From NCBI GenBank assembly GCA_902779305.1, contig CACZBD010000014.1, positions 31,601 through 95,600 on the forward strand: 64,000 nt of DNA. Direction: 5' to 3'. Below the pieces are notes generated by a model. It saw nothing but the letters and a program-made list of their open reading frames with translations, did no database searches and was not told the DNA's origin. Shown here in pieces: positions 1 through 8,794 of the stretch. Every line of letters begins with the position of its first letter. Within the stretch, counting starts at the first letter, position 1. Position numbers and translations under genes: made by a program. Origin of the DNA: an uncultured Lachnospiraceae bacterium. Its GTDB lineage: Bacteria > Bacillota > Clostridia > Lachnospirales > Lachnospiraceae.

Positions 1-1
1 C

Positions 2-526
2 AAGAAGGAATATGCGCAGCTGATGGCGGCAGGTCTTGCAACCGGAAAGCACAGGGCTTATGTGGGCGGCACACTCGCAGCCAACCCGCTTTCCTGTGTG
101 GCAGGAACCGCTGCGATCCGCGAGATCGCAAGAACGAATGCCTGCGAGATCGCCGGAAGAATGGGCGACAGACTCTGCGACGGATTAAAAGAACTGCTGA
201 AGCAGTATGAACTGCCGTTTGTCGCATACAACCAGGGATCGATCGTGCATCTGGAATGCACGGGTGCGATGAGCTTTGACTTCTCGTCCTTAAGCTTTAT
301 CAAGTCCGCGATGGGGCTGTTGAAAAACAAAGAGATGATGTATGTGCGTAAGGATTCCATGGAGCGCATGGGTGCGGCTTATATGGCAAACGGCATCGTG
401 ACGCTTGCGGGATCCCGCCTCTACACCTCCATGGCAGATACGCCGGAGATCATCGACGAGGCATTAAACCGCTTTGAAAATGTATTCAAACATGTGAAGA
501 AGACGGATAAGGGTCTGGTGAAGTAA
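2..526 (+). CDS. Class III (PLP) aminotransferase, C-terminal part
   Basis: The reading frame is open from the window edge, so only the C-terminal ~174 residues are visible. The segment GGTLAANPLSCVAG matches the 'GGT-x-NPL-xx-AAG' stretch that class III aminotransferases, such as glutamate-1-semialdehyde aminomutase and related omega-aminotransferases, carry after the PLP lysine. The rest is the small C-terminal domain. The PLP lysine itself lies upstream of the window, so the substrate cannot be told. The 3' end overlaps the convergent membrane protein gene by 41 bases. Family assignment is fairly safe; exact activity is not known. Confidence 0.75.
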   Translation, partial: KKEYAQLMAAGLATGKHRAYVGGTLAANPLSCVAGTAAIREIARTNACEIAGRMGDRLCDGLKELLKQYELPFVAYNQGSIVHLECTGAMSFDFSSLSFIKSAMGLLKNKEMMYVRKDSMERMGAAYMANGIVTLAGSRLYTSMADTPEIIDEALNRFENVFKHVKKTDKGLVK

Positions 527-1754
527 GACTGTCATCATTCAGACGTCCGATGGCAAACCAGAAGATCGGGGCGCACAGCTGGAAGGCGATCATGTTGGAA
601 CCGATGGACTGCAGCAGCATGGCGCCCACGATCCCAAGTTCCGCATAACGCAAAGAGAGGTTTGCAAGCCCCTTTTTGCAGGATAAGAGCAACAAAAAGA
701 GCCACATCGAGAAGCCGATCACACCGTTTTCGCAGTAGAGTTTGATCAGGCCGCCGTCGGCGATCACGAACGCGTCTTCCACGCCGATCGCGTGATGGCC
801 GTTGGCCCCCAGCCCGTTGCCGAGCCAGGTGGAATACATGTTGTTGACGGCTGCCACCCACTGTTCGCTGCGCTCAGAGATGGCCGTCGGCAGGGAGACG
901 AGTCGGTACCAGTATTTTAAGAGAAAATCAAACCGAAGGATCCCGATCAGGACGAAGACTGCGGCAAGCACGCCAAGTTCGATTAGGAAATATTTTTTCG
1001 GGATCAGGTTCAGTTTAAAGAAGATCAGGATGTTGATGTAGATCACGACGAGCCCTGCCACGACAAGACCGCTCCGCTGGTTGGCAAGGATCGCAAACAG
1101 CAGGCAGAGCGCCAGGCAGACCGCGCCGAAGAAGCGGCGGCGCTTGATTTTTACGGAAGGATCTTTTCCGGCATCTTCTTCACCAAGGAAAAAGGCGGAT
1201 GCGAGCATCCCCGCAACCATCGTAAAACTTAAGCAGGTGGAGCCTACCACGGAATTCATGCGTACTCTGGTGGTGGCTGCATCTGCTTTTGATGTGTGGC
1301 TTAAGGCAACCGACCAGTCATTGTAGAACTGCGGTGCAAGGACATAGAACAGGACACCGAGGATCCCCAGAATGAGCATCGCGATCAGATATCCGCGGTA
1401 CCAGTTTCCGGCACGTTTCCCCGCGCTTTTTCCTGCAAAATAGAAGATCATCGGAAGGACGGAAGCCGTAAATTCGGGAAAATAAACAGAGAGCGGACAG
1501 GGGCCCTGCAGAAGCCAGATCACGGACAGGACCTGCCAGAAAAAGAAACAGACCGCCATCAGATCGGAAAGCGACCGGATAGCGATGCATTTTCCGGCCA
1601 GCAGCTGGAGGCCTACAAGAAGCATCAGGACGGTCGCAATGACACCCGGGCGAACCGACAGCGAGACAAGCGTTGCCGTATATCCGAGCACGACAAGGAT
1701 ATAGTAAAATTCACTGATCTTGATTTTGGAGCAAACTGATTTTATCGTATTCAT
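486..1754 (-). CDS. O-antigen ligase / polysaccharide polymerase-like membrane protein
   Basis: A protein of 422 residues with about ten hydrophobic membrane segments and a long extracytoplasmic loop. It has the layout of the Wzy/WaaL (O-antigen ligase/polymerase) superfamily: an NQRSG stretch before a membrane segment, and late in the protein the pattern GNGLGANGHH followed by a segment reading LYCENGVIGF, typical of the family's conserved C-terminal part. In a Gram-positive cell such a protein would polymerise or ligate surface or capsular glycan. The frame stays open 50 codons further upstream, but that part is Arg/Ser-rich and lies antisense inside the DUF1836 gene; the start MNTIKSVC at 1754 is preferred. 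It lies 10 bases downstream of the DUF1836 gene on the same strand. No other glycan genes are adjacent. Confidence 0.65.
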   Translation of the reverse strand: MNTIKSVCSKIKISEFYYILVVLGYTATLVSLSVRPGVIATVLMLLVGLQLLAGKCIAIRSLSDLMAVCFFFWQVLSVIWLLQGPCPLSVYFPEFTASVLPMIFYFAGKSAGKRAGNWYRGYLIAMLILGILGVLFYVLAPQFYNDWSVALSHTSKADAATTRVRMNSVVGSTCLSFTMVAGMLASAFFLGEEDAGKDPSVKIKRRRFFGAVCLALCLLFAILANQRSGLVVAGLVVIYINILIFFKLNLIPKKYFLIELGVLAAVFVLIGILRFDFLLKYWYRLVSLPTAISERSEQWVAAVNNMYSTWLGNGLGANGHHAIGVEDAFVIADGGLIKLYCENGVIGFSMWLFLLLLSCKKGLANLSLRYAELGIVGAMLLQSIGSNMIAFQLCAPIFWFAIGRLNDDSLTSPDPYPSSSHV

Positions 1755-1764
1755 GGCGGTCCGG

Positions 1765-2355
1765 TTACTGTTCCGTTTCTTCGATTTCCTTAGATTCCAA
1801 AAGCAGGAGTTTCTCGGACAGCAAATGCGTGAACCCGCTGATGATCGCGGAAAAGGCAACGAGATTCTCCGCGCTGTCCACGGTGATATCGCCTCTTTTC
1901 TCATGCTCTAAGATCGGCGCTGCCGCATCGGATACGAGATCCACGAAGTAGTGGCACAGTTTCCGGTGCAGATTGGAATATTCCCCGTACAGAACACGCA
2001 TCGAATCTTCGGTAAGATCGGAGGGGATCAGCTTCTGGATCAGGGAGATCTCGATCCCTTCCTTCATCGTCAGGACCATGATCAGATAGGCGATATGGAT
2101 CCTGTAGTAACGCTTTTTCACTGGCTCCGGGATCACCTTCATACGCACATAGTTGTTGATCGTCGAGGGTGTGATAAACTGCGCCTCCTTCAGATCCGGA
2201 GGCAGGTAATCCAGATACTGCTTCAGCAGGACGATGATCTGTTCCATATATAATCCGATATCCGGGATGTTTTCCCAGGTCGGAAGTTCAAATTCCAAAA
2301 GGTAATTCTTCCATCTGCGCAGTTTTGCGGCTACCTGTTGCTTATCTGTGGTCAT
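1765..2355 (-). CDS. DUF1836 family protein, probable DNA-binding regulator
   Basis: 196 residues from ATG at 2355, which has an AAAGGA ribosome binding site; the longer open frame upstream lacks one. Residues ~55-105 (FITPSTINNYVRMKVIPEP ... YYRIHIAYLIMV) look like a MerR-like winged helix: a helix-turn-helix followed by a second helix pair. This is the recognised form of DUF1836, a Firmicutes family of unknown role. The C-terminal half is helical and has no recognised motif. The gene is divergent from degV, and the two promoters have abutting -35 boxes, so this protein could control both genes. That is inference from position. Confidence 0.65.
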   Translation of the reverse strand: MTTDKQQVAAKLRRWKNYLLEFELPTWENIPDIGLYMEQIIVLLKQYLDYLPPDLKEAQFITPSTINNYVRMKVIPEPVKKRYYRIHIAYLIMVLTMKEGIEISLIQKLIPSDLTEDSMRVLYGEYSNLHRKLCHYFVDLVSDAAAPILEHEKRGDITVDSAENLVAFSAIISGFTHLLSEKLLLLESKEIEETEQ

Positions 2356-2377
2356 CTTCCCAATCCTTTCGCGCTCA

Positions 2378-2406
2378 ATTATATACAAAAAAAATGAAAT
2401 ATGCAA
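2378..2406 (-). promoter_or_regulatory. Promoter of the DUF1836 gene
   Basis: On the minus strand TTGCAT (2406-2401), a 17-base spacer and TATAAT (2383-2378) form a near-consensus sigma-A promoter. It lies just upstream of the ribosome binding site of the gene starting at 2355. The -35 box directly abuts the -35 box of the plus-strand promoter. Confidence 0.7.
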
Positions 2407-2435
2407 TTGACATCGTGTACGATATGCTTTAATCT
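2407..2435 (+). promoter_or_regulatory. Promoter of degV-like gene
   Basis: TTGACA (2407-2412), 17-base spacer and TAATCT (2430-2435). The spacer contains the inverted repeat ATCGT-GT-ACGAT. It drives the DegV gene at 2483. Confidence 0.65.
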
Positions 2436-2452
2436 AATAACGGATATTAGAT
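2432..2452. promoter_or_regulatory. Operator-like inverted repeat at the DegV promoter
   Basis: ATCTAATA, 5 bases, TATTAGAT: a perfect 8-base inverted repeat that overlaps the -10 box and transcription start of the DegV promoter. A bound repressor would block the promoter. The DUF1836 protein is the obvious candidate, by position only. Confidence 0.5.
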
Positions 2453-2482
2453 GAACTTGTTAACCGTATTTGGAGGTATGAC

Positions 2483-3421
2483 ATGAATAACGAGAATTCC
2501 TATGTGATCGTAACGGACTGCGGCTGTGATCTTCCCTATTCCTATCTTGAGGAGAACGGGATCCCCTGTGTGGACCTGACGCTGCATTTTGAAGGCGAAG
2601 ACATCGTAATGAGAAACCGTGAGATCGCCGTCAGTGATTTTTACGCAAGAATGAAGGCCGGTGAAGTGGCAAGAACTGCCGCGCCGAGTCCCGGAGCCTT
2701 TACGGAGACGTTTGAAGAGGTCCTTAAGGAAGGAAAAGACGTGCTGTATCTCGGCTTTGATACGGGAATCAGCGCAACGGTCAATTCGGCCGTGATCGCG
2801 GCAGAGGATCTTCGGGAAAAATACCCCGAACGCAAGATCTTTGTGCTGGATACGCTTTGCGCAAGCGCCGGCCTCGGACTGGTCGTCATGCAGACCTTAA
2901 AACGCGCCCGTGAAGGAATGAATATAGAAGATGCCTACAAGTTCGCATCGGAACTGTCCCCGCAGGTCGCACACCGCTTTACGGTGGAAACGCTGACCTA
3001 TCTCTGCAGGGGCGGAAGAGTCAGCAAAACGGCTGCTTTCGCGGGAAATGTCCTCAACATCAAACCGGTCATGCATGTGGATGATGCCGGCAAACTGATC
3101 GCGCTGACCAAAGTCAGAGGCAGGGACAAATCCCTGTCGATGCTGGCGGATGCGTTCGGAGAGACCGCATTGCACGCGGCGGATACAAAAGCCATGGCGG
3201 CAGGTGCCGAATACGTGGAAGATGACAGGGCAACGGAGGAATTCGACGAAACCTATGTGATCTCGCAGGCGGACTGTCTTGAGGACGCGCAGAAGCTGGC
3301 AGATATGATCTATACACGCTACGGCAGGAAAGTGGAGATGATCACGGAGATCGGACCGGTGATCGGCTCGCATGCCGGACCGGGGACGATCGCGCTGTTC
3401 TTTGCCGCATGTAAAAGATAA
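2483..3421 (+). CDS. DegV family fatty-acid-binding protein
   Basis: 312 residues from an ATG with a GGAGG ribosome binding site. The N-terminus (VIVTDCGCDLPYSYLEENGI) and the internal motif TAAPSPGAF, then LGFDTGISAT and HRFTVETLTYLCRGGRVSK, are the hallmarks of DegV proteins. These bind a fatty acid in a buried pocket and in Firmicutes serve as the FakB subunit that presents fatty acid to the kinase FakA. The C-terminal HAGPGTIALFF motif is also present. No FakA-like gene is nearby, so the partner is not shown. The gene is 32 bases from the next one and probably cotranscribed with it. Confidence 0.9.
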   Translation: MNNENSYVIVTDCGCDLPYSYLEENGIPCVDLTLHFEGEDIVMRNREIAVSDFYARMKAGEVARTAAPSPGAFTETFEEVLKEGKDVLYLGFDTGISATVNSAVIAAEDLREKYPERKIFVLDTLCASAGLGLVVMQTLKRAREGMNIEDAYKFASELSPQVAHRFTVETLTYLCRGGRVSKTAAFAGNVLNIKPVMHVDDAGKLIALTKVRGRDKSLSMLADAFGETALHAADTKAMAAGAEYVEDDRATEEFDETYVISQADCLEDAQKLADMIYTRYGRKVEMITEIGPVIGSHAGPGTIALFFAACKR

Positions 3422-3453
3422 AAAATGATCAGAAATAAGGGGTATTTCGGGGT

Positions 3454-4131
3454 ATGACAAGAACGAGACTTGCCGACAGGATTTTGCCGGATTATACAAA
3501 AGGAGAAGAGATCACCAACATGGTCACGCATATCGTCGGCGGCGCCTTCGGGATCGTGGCGCTGGTGCTCTGTGTGGTCTTTTCCGCTAAAAAGGGAGAT
3601 GCCTATCTTGTGGTCGGCAGCGCGATCTACGGCGCTGCACTGATCCTGCTTTACACGATGTCCAGTGTATATCACGGGCTTCGTCCCAACATGGGGAAAA
3701 AGGTGATGCAGGTGCTCGATCACTGCACGATCTATTTTCTGATCGGCGGCACCTATACGCCGATCGTTTTGGGCCCGCTCCGGGAAATGAAACCCTGGAT
3801 CGGCTGGACGATCTTCGGTGTGGTATGGGGATTCAGCGCGCTCGGCTGCACCTTTACCGCCATCGATATCGAGAAATTCAAAAAACTGGCCATGTGCTGC
3901 TATATCGGGATCGGCTGGATCGTCGTCATCGCGTTGAAACCGACACTCGAAGCGGTTACGCTTCCGGGTTTTATTTATCTGCTTGCCGGAGGCATCGCCT
4001 ATACGATCGGTGCCGTGCTTTACGTGATCGGCAAGAAAAAACGGTACATGCATTCCGTTTTTCATATCTTTGTTCTGCTTGGGACTGCCCTGCAGTTTAT
4101 TACGATTTTTAAGTACTGTATTCTTCGATGA
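3454..4131 (+). CDS. Hemolysin III / PAQR-type membrane protein (YplQ-like)
   Basis: 225 residues with seven membrane segments. It shows the family's conserved residues: the SSVYHGL motif at the end of segment 2, the DHCTIYFLIGGTYTP stretch in segment 3, and the H-x3-H motif (HSVFHIFVLLG) in the last segment. PAQR proteins coordinate zinc with these residues and are thought to act as ceramidase-like hydrolases; in bacteria the role is unclear and 'hemolysin' is a historical name. It follows degV on the same strand. Confidence 0.85.
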   Translation: MTRTRLADRILPDYTKGEEITNMVTHIVGGAFGIVALVLCVVFSAKKGDAYLVVGSAIYGAALILLYTMSSVYHGLRPNMGKKVMQVLDHCTIYFLIGGTYTPIVLGPLREMKPWIGWTIFGVVWGFSALGCTFTAIDIEKFKKLAMCCYIGIGWIVVIALKPTLEAVTLPGFIYLLAGGIAYTIGAVLYVIGKKKRYMHSVFHIFVLLGTALQFITIFKYCILR

Positions 4132-4146
4132 AGCATATTTCGGGAC

Positions 4147-4181
4147 TTTCCGGACCCGGGGGGCAGACCCTTGTCCGGAAA
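4147..4181 (+). terminator. Hairpin after the hemolysin III gene, probable terminator
   Basis: TTTCCGGAC (4147-4155) pairs with GTCCGGAAA (4173-4181), a perfect 9-base stem followed by a CT-rich stretch rather than a clean T run. It lies 16 bases past the stop codon and before the next promoter. It is probably a weak terminator. Confidence 0.5.
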
Positions 4182-4219
4182 ATCTCTCTCTCTTTGTTGC
4201 AAATCATTCATAAATGCAA

Positions 4220-4249
4220 TTGAAATCATCCCACTCACCGTGCTATACT
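4220..4249 (+). promoter_or_regulatory. Promoter of the GGDEF/EAL gene
   Basis: TTGAAA (4220-4225), 18-base spacer, TATACT (4244-4249), with an upstream TG making an extended -10. The leader to the ATG at 4342 is about 85 bases long. Confidence 0.6.
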
Positions 4250-4341
4250 GTTAATACTCTGAATTACCATATCATCATCCATGGAGGGAAACGCCGCTAT
4301 TTTGATCGGACAGGGATGTTACGGGCGGCAGCAGGCATAAA

Positions 4342-6009
4342 ATGCGATTAGATAAAATCTCACATAAACGGTTACATATCACGATTCTGATGCTTGTCAA
4401 TGTGGTCATGCTGATCCTTGTTGTGGTCAGTGGGCGTTTTTTGAGCGACCAGTCTTCCTTACAGATCGGAAGAGTATCTATTCCCGGTCACAGCCTGACC
4501 GGAATCCTGCAGTCCTTGCTTTTTGTCGGCTGTATTCTGGTTACCCTGATCAGCTATGAGATCGGCACCCGCCTGTCCGTTGTGCTGATCCTTTTCGTGT
4601 GCGTGCTGGACATTTTTGGAATTCTGCAGTCGCACTCTCTGGCACCGCTTCCGGGGCTGTTCAATGCGCTGTTGAATCTGGTGCTGATCCTGATCATCAG
4701 CAAACAGTTCCGCGTCGTGGAACAGGAGAGCCTGACGGATTATGTGACGGGTCTATACAATATGCGCGGATTGCTGGAGACACTGGACCAGCGGATCGGC
4801 ACTCACGTCCCGTTTACGCTTCTGTATTTTCGGATCGACAATTTCCGCATGATCAATGACAATCTGGGACATGACATGGGGACCAAGCTGCTTCGCGAGA
4901 TCAGTGTCCAGCTCCTGGAAATGACGAGAGGCTACGGAACGGTCTGCAAGACCGGAGGATCCGAATTTGCGCTGGTGCTGGATTCCGATTTTAACATCGA
5001 TAATTTCCGCCGCGAGATGAAAGAACGTTTCGGCGGCAAAGTTGCGCTCGATGACAGCGAATATCCCGTTTACTGCTATCCGAGAGTCTATGCGGGGACC
5101 GTGCGTTATCCCGAGGATGCGCTGGACTCCGCAACGCTTATCAAATATGCGGATATGGCGCTTTACCATGCCATGAAAGCGCATAATAACGCTTTGATCA
5201 GTTTTGATGAAGAGATGGCTTCCGAGATCATTAAGCAGAACGAGATGGAAAGCGTGGTCAAGGAATGTCTGGCCGGAGATTATTTCTATCTGATGTATCA
5301 GCCGCAGTACGATATGCATGATAAGAAACTGCGCGGGTTTGAAACGCTGCTTCGGACCCTGCTTCCGGACGGCAGGAGCGTGAGCCCTGCGGACTTTATT
5401 CCTGTTGCGGAGAAGACCAATCTGATCATTCAGATCGATACCTACGTGCTGCACCGTGCGCTGACAGAGATGGTGGATTATATCAAAGACTATGACCAGG
5501 AAGTCATTCTGTCCGTGAATGTGTCTGCAAACAGTATCGGAAGAGATGATTTTGCGGATAAGGTGATCAATGTCATCAACGAAACCGGGTTCCCGGCATC
5601 CAGGCTGGAACTTGAGATCACCGAGTATTCCTTTGCGGAATCCGAGAACATGACGATCCAGAACATCGAGAAACTGCGCAAGCTCGGCGTGAAGATCGCG
5701 CTTGATGATTTCGGCACGGGATATACTTCGCTTTCCCAGCTTGTCAAGCTGCCGATCAATCTCTTAAAGATCGATAAGAGTCTGGTGGATGATATCGAAA
5801 CGAGTGAAATGAGCCGTGATTTTGTCAATGCGGTGATCTATATGGGACATCTGATGGAGTGCGATGTGATCTCCGAAGGCGTGGAATCCCAGATGCAGGT
5901 TGACCTTCTGAAAGAACAGAACTGTGATTATGTGCAGGGATTTGTCTGGGACAGGCCGCTGTATTATGAGGCTGCGGTAGCCATGCTAAAGAGGGGGAAG
6001 GACGATTGA
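4342..6009 (+). CDS. Membrane GGDEF-EAL protein, probable c-di-GMP phosphodiesterase
   Basis: 555 residues. About four membrane segments (residues ~10-125) precede a GGDEF domain (~130-280) and an EAL domain (~300-550). The GGDEF signature is GGSEF (205-209), lacking the Asp needed for diguanylate cyclase activity, so this half is probably regulatory. The EAL domain keeps its metal and substrate residues: ETL (334-336), the Asn of NVSANS, the Glu of EITEY, DDFGTG, KIDKS, EGVE and QGF. It should therefore hydrolyse c-di-GMP. The gene overlaps the YdcF-like gene by 4 bases and they are cotranscribed. Confidence 0.9.
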   Translation: MRLDKISHKRLHITILMLVNVVMLILVVVSGRFLSDQSSLQIGRVSIPGHSLTGILQSLLFVGCILVTLISYEIGTRLSVVLILFVCVLDIFGILQSHSLAPLPGLFNALLNLVLILIISKQFRVVEQESLTDYVTGLYNMRGLLETLDQRIGTHVPFTLLYFRIDNFRMINDNLGHDMGTKLLREISVQLLEMTRGYGTVCKTGGSEFALVLDSDFNIDNFRREMKERFGGKVALDDSEYPVYCYPRVYAGTVRYPEDALDSATLIKYADMALYHAMKAHNNALISFDEEMASEIIKQNEMESVVKECLAGDYFYLMYQPQYDMHDKKLRGFETLLRTLLPDGRSVSPADFIPVAEKTNLIIQIDTYVLHRALTEMVDYIKDYDQEVILSVNVSANSIGRDDFADKVINVINETGFPASRLELEITEYSFAESENMTIQNIEKLRKLGVKIALDDFGTGYTSLSQLVKLPINLLKIDKSLVDDIETSEMSRDFVNAVIYMGHLMECDVISEGVESQMQVDLLKEQNCDYVQGFVWDRPLYYEAAVAMLKRGKDD

Positions 6010-7154
6010 GCGCCGTTGTGACCTTTAATATTCTGTTTGCGCTTCTTTTCTGCATGATCATCATCATGCAGTTTCTTTTGCAAAAAAGTCTGCACAAATC
6101 GTTGTATTACTACAGGAATGTGGCGTTTATTGCAGGGATCCTGTTCCTTTTCATGTTAATGCTGTCCCTGTATTCCTATCTGTTGTCTTGTCTTCTTGAA
6201 ACCAAGGAGCTGACACTGCGTTATATTTTTATCGAGTTCGTGCATTTCCCGAAACGGTTTTCCATGTTTGCGATCCCGGTGTTCGCCCTGATCTGTCTGG
6301 CGATCTCCATCAGCAATTTTGCCCTGATCCGGCATGAGGGATTAAGGCTTAAAAACATTCTGGGCGTGGTTCTCGGACTGATCACGATCGGCGGTACCGT
6401 AGCGATCCATTATGCTTCCCGGTTTGTGGAAAGAAAGATCCTTGTGCCGGCAGATCTCATGGGACATCCGCTGATCACGGCGGTCCATACCTACTTAAAC
6501 CTCTTTCTGCTTTTGATGATGTGTTACTTTGAGTGTTTTTTCTTAGGAACCGTTGTGATGGCCTATCTGGCTGCGAGACAGAAACCTCACTATGACAAGG
6601 ACTTTATCATCATTCTCGGTTGCTCCATCGATAAAAAAGGCGGCCTGCTTCCGCTGCTGAAGGGCCGCACCAACCGCGCGATCCGCTATGCGTGGGATCA
6701 GGAGATCGCAACCGGCAAGCCGGTGCAGTATATCCCAAGCGGCGGCAAGGGAGCGGATGAGGTCTTAAGTGAAGGCTCCGCGATCGAACTGTATTTGCTG
6801 TCCCACGGTGCAGAGCCGGAAGAGGTGCACCCGGAGAAGCGTTCGAGAAACACCTACGAGAATTTTCTCTACTCCAAGGAGATCATCGACGAACTGAATC
6901 CGGAGGCTAAGGTTTGTTTTGCCACTACGAATTATCATATGTTCAGAAGCGGAGTCCTTGCAAAAAGGGTCGGTCTTAATGCGGAAGGGATCGCGAGCAG
7001 GACGAAATGGTATTTCTGGCCGAATGGTTTTGTCAGGGAGTTTATCGGACTTGTGGCGCTGCAGAGAAAAGAGCATCTGATTTCCATGGGAATCATCTTT
7101 TTAGGATGTGTATGTCTTGCCGTTCTGGCGGTGGTCTTCCGCCTGAAGACATGA
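6006..7154 (+). CDS. YdcF / SanA-like membrane protein (DUF218)
   Basis: 382 residues from a TTG that overlaps the TGA of the preceding gene; an AGAGGGGG site lies just upstream. About five membrane segments (to residue ~190) are followed by a DUF218 domain: IILGCSIDKKG, GRTNRAIRYAW, PSGGKGADE, SEGSAIELYL, RSRNTYENFLYS, ATTNYHMFRSG. These are the conserved blocks of the YdcF/SanA family, which is linked to cell envelope metabolism but has no firmly known reaction. A last membrane helix closes the protein. Cotranscription with the c-di-GMP phosphodiesterase is notable but unexplained. Confidence 0.8.
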   Translation: MSAVVTFNILFALLFCMIIIMQFLLQKSLHKSLYYYRNVAFIAGILFLFMLMLSLYSYLLSCLLETKELTLRYIFIEFVHFPKRFSMFAIPVFALICLAISISNFALIRHEGLRLKNILGVVLGLITIGGTVAIHYASRFVERKILVPADLMGHPLITAVHTYLNLFLLLMMCYFECFFLGTVVMAYLAARQKPHYDKDFIIILGCSIDKKGGLLPLLKGRTNRAIRYAWDQEIATGKPVQYIPSGGKGADEVLSEGSAIELYLLSHGAEPEEVHPEKRSRNTYENFLYSKEIIDELNPEAKVCFATTNYHMFRSGVLAKRVGLNAEGIASRTKWYFWPNGFVREFIGLVALQRKEHLISMGIIFLGCVCLAVLAVVFRLKT

Positions 7155-7159
7155 GTGAT

Positions 7160-7720
7160 TCAGCGGTTTCTTGCCATGATCAGACTCCCGTTCTCCTTTA
7201 ACCATTTCTCGCAGTCCTTGTAATCGGGGATCACGGAGGCAACATTTTGCCAGAAGCGTTTCGAATGATTCATTTCCAGTCTGTGACACAGTTCATGCAC
7301 AATGATATAATCCACGATCCTTTCCGGTGTTAACATCAGCAGACAGTTAAAATTGAGATTTCCCTTACTTGAGCAGGAGCCCCATCTGGTCTTCTGGTTG
7401 CGGATCGTGATGCGGCCGTAGGTGACATGCAGGATTTCCGCATAATAAGCCGCTTTTTCGGGGATTACCTGCACGGCCCGGTCCGCAAGCGCATGCAGTT
7501 CTTCACTTGAAAGTTTTTCCACGCTTTGCAGCTTTTCATGCTTTTCTTCCATCTGCGCCATATGTTTTACGATCCAGTCCATCCGCTCGGATACGAAACG
7601 GCGGATCCTTGCTTCGCTGAGGCGTTTCGGCGCGCGTACAAGGACCTTCAGATCTTTTGTGATCTCAAGGCTCATGGTCTTTCGATTGCTTCTGATGATC
7701 TCCACCCGGAGCTTATCCAT
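7160..7720 (-). CDS. YgjP-like zinc metalloprotease (DUF45, M48-type)
   Basis: 186 residues. The zinc motif HELCH (in [20 protein letters not shown]) and the upstream block [17 protein letters not shown] identify the YgjP/DUF45 family, predicted metal-dependent proteases of about this length. It lies 30 bases downstream of the EamA exporter gene on the same strand and is probably cotranscribed. It is convergent with the YdcF-like gene, with only 5 bases between the stop codons. Confidence 0.85.
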   Translation of the reverse strand: MDKLRVEIIRSNRKTMSLEITKDLKVLVRAPKRLSEARIRRFVSERMDWIVKHMAQMEEKHEKLQSVEKLSSEELHALADRAVQVIPEKAAYYAEILHVTYGRITIRNQKTRWGSCSSKGNLNFNCLLMLTPERIVDYIIVHELCHRLEMNHSKRFWQNVASVIPDYKDCEKWLKENGSLIMARNR

Positions 7721-7750
7721 GACAGAAAACCTTTCTGTATGTTGTAAAAA

Positions 7751-8647
7751 TCACCCGCCCTGCTTCTTCTCCGGAAACTGGGCCAAGATCACTGCGACAA
7801 ACACAAGGGCGCAGCCCAAAAGCTCGCGTCCCTTCATTTTTTCCGACAGGATCAGCCAGCCGGAAAATGCGGCAAAAACGGATTCCAGACTCATGACGAT
7901 CGTGGCGACGACGGGTTCCGCATACTTCTGTCCGACCATCTGCAGGGTGTAGGCGACGCCGCTTGAGAGGATCCCCGCATAGCAGACAGGAAACCAGGCT
8001 TCCTGCAGGGGGGACCACTTGGGGTCTTCAAAAATAAACATGCAGATCAGGGAGAGAACAGCAACGACACTGAACTGGATGCAGGATACCCGTACCGTAT
8101 CGACGGTGCCGTACCTGTCGACGAGCAGGATATAGGCTGCAAAGCCAATGGCGCATAAGAAGATCAGGATATCTCCCGTATAAATACCGTCTATTCCGCC
8201 GGAAAAACTCAGCAGATACATGCCGGCCATGCAGATGACCGTTGCCGCAAGGATCACGATGCGAAAACGCCTTGCTTTTGCGATCGAGAAAACGGCGACC
8301 ATGACCACATAGGTGGCGGTAATAAAACCGGCGCGTCCGGAAGAAGCCGTATCTTCGGGGTAGAGTCCGATTCCGAACTGCTGCAGATTGGTGGCAATGA
8401 ACAGCGGAATGCCGCAGTAGATGCCGGAAAGCAGAGAACGCCTGTCAAAGAGCGGTTTACCTTCTTTGCCGATTTTATTTCGAAAGAACACGATCAGAAA
8501 CAGAAAAACGGATGCCAGAACGGAACGGGAAGCATTAAAAGTAAAAGCAGAGACCGTATCGGAAGCGGCGGTCTGCGCGACGAATGCGGTGCCCCAGATC
8601 ATTGCGGTCAAAAGCAGGATCAGTGTTCCTTTCAGATTCTTTTGCAT
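7751..8647 (-). CDS. EamA/DMT-family exporter
   Basis: 298 residues from ATG at 8647, preceded by a GAGGAAAG ribosome binding site; the frame extends 13 codons further without one. Ten hydrophobic segments in two EamA halves (residues ~5-140 and ~150-290), with the family's opening LLTAMIWGTAFVAQ. Drug/metabolite transporters of this type export amino acids or other small metabolites. Substrate is not predictable from sequence. It is divergent from the hybrid histidine kinase. Confidence 0.85.
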   Translation of the reverse strand: MQKNLKGTLILLLTAMIWGTAFVAQTAASDTVSAFTFNASRSVLASVFLFLIVFFRNKIGKEGKPLFDRRSLLSGIYCGIPLFIATNLQQFGIGLYPEDTASSGRAGFITATYVVMVAVFSIAKARRFRIVILAATVICMAGMYLLSFSGGIDGIYTGDILIFLCAIGFAAYILLVDRYGTVDTVRVSCIQFSVVAVLSLICMFIFEDPKWSPLQEAWFPVCYAGILSSGVAYTLQMVGQKYAEPVVATIVMSLESVFAAFSGWLILSEKMKGRELLGCALVFVAVILAQFPEKKQGG

Positions 8648-8695
8648 GATTCTTTCCTCGGATGTTATTGTCTGCGACGTGGTCACACAGATATC

Positions 8696-8723
8696 ATCAT
8701 AGCATGGAACGCCAAAATGGCAA
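8696..8723 (-). promoter_or_regulatory. Promoter of the exporter-protease operon
   Basis: On the minus strand TTGCCA (8723-8718), a 16-base spacer and TATGAT (8701-8696) with an extended -10 TG. It lies 49 bases upstream of the exporter ATG. Confidence 0.5.
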
Positions 8724-8751
8724 GAACAATCATTCTGTATTCCCGATTGTG

Positions 8752-8760
8752 TGGTATAAT
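8752..8760 (+). promoter_or_regulatory. Extended -10 promoter of the hybrid kinase gene
   Basis: TGGTATAAT gives a perfect -10 with the extended TGn motif; no good -35 is seen 16-18 bases upstream. It lies 34 bases before the ATG at 8795. Confidence 0.55.
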
Positions 8761-8794
8761 GCTGTCATATGGGTATTGCAGTGGGGTGGAAACA

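Noticed and set aside
3319..4065. 248-codon minus-strand ORF over the DegV and hemolysin III genes
   Set aside because: Shadow frame; both plus-strand genes show family motifs.
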